Assembly (NCBI GenBank): GCA_019748155.1
Contig: JAIEPY010000022.1
Span: 16,444-80,443, forward strand
Source of the DNA: Burkholderiales bacterium
GTDB lineage: Bacteria > Pseudomonadota > Gammaproteobacteria > Burkholderiales > UBA11063
Length of the DNA stretch: 64,000 nucleotides
Reading direction: 5' to 3'
How positions within the stretch are numbered: the first letter of the stretch is position 1; each line of letters begins with the position of its first letter. Of the stretch, positions 63,962 through 64,000 are shown piece after piece. The notes below the pieces were generated by a model. It was not told where the DNA came from. It did no database searches and worked only from the letters and a program-made list of their open reading frames with translations. The position numbers were made by a program, and so were the translations under genes.

Positions 63962-64000
63962 TCTCTTGAGCTACCATCTCATTTGGACTTTTAAACCCAA
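63942..64000 (-). mobile_element. Possible C-terminal end of a transposase running off the window
   Basis: Minus-strand reading ...GFKSPNEMVAQEIASWCT* resembles the 'LGxKTPNE' tail of IS3/IS30-type transposases; very short. Confidence 0.3.

Overview
This is a 64 kb, AT-rich, mostly housekeeping bacterial chromosome segment. Gene content and family resemblance suggest a low-GC betaproteobacterium, possibly Neisseriales, but this is a guess. Housekeeping blocks: a regulatory-type PTS (EIIA/HPr/EI), ctpA-rpe-marC, an FMN riboswitch followed by ribD-ribE-ribBA-ribH, an L,D-transpeptidase, dxr-cdsA-uppS-frr-smpB (minus strand), glyQ-nrdR-guaB, a SurA/PpiD-like PPIase, tldD, yebC, hslO, minCDE-trxB, polA, a tRNA-Lys(CTT), recB-recD, recQ, cutC, hslV and thrS. 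The accessory region is about 33.4-50.5 kb, between the tRNA-Lys and recBD. It holds a SNF2 helicase, two AlbA_2/Schlafen-type ATP-binding regulators, a coiled-coil protein, an MmeI-like DNA methyltransferase split by an in-frame TAA, a tightly coupled LA2681-like HEPN protein and a multi-TM membrane protein, a decayed Fic gene, a SEC-C protein, and a RhuM gene with an out-of-frame Bro/antirepressor-like tail. Strongest candidates for something undescribed: (1) the MTase-HEPN-membrane protein unit with start/stop overlaps; (2) four regularly spaced (~40 bp) palindromes with different arms but conserved self-complementarity immediately upstream of the second AlbA_2 gene; (3) a perfect 27+27 bp hairpin inside the first AlbA_2 coding sequence, with a smaller in-frame palindrome inside rhuM. 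All assignments come from reading the sequence and remembered family signatures. No searches were run.
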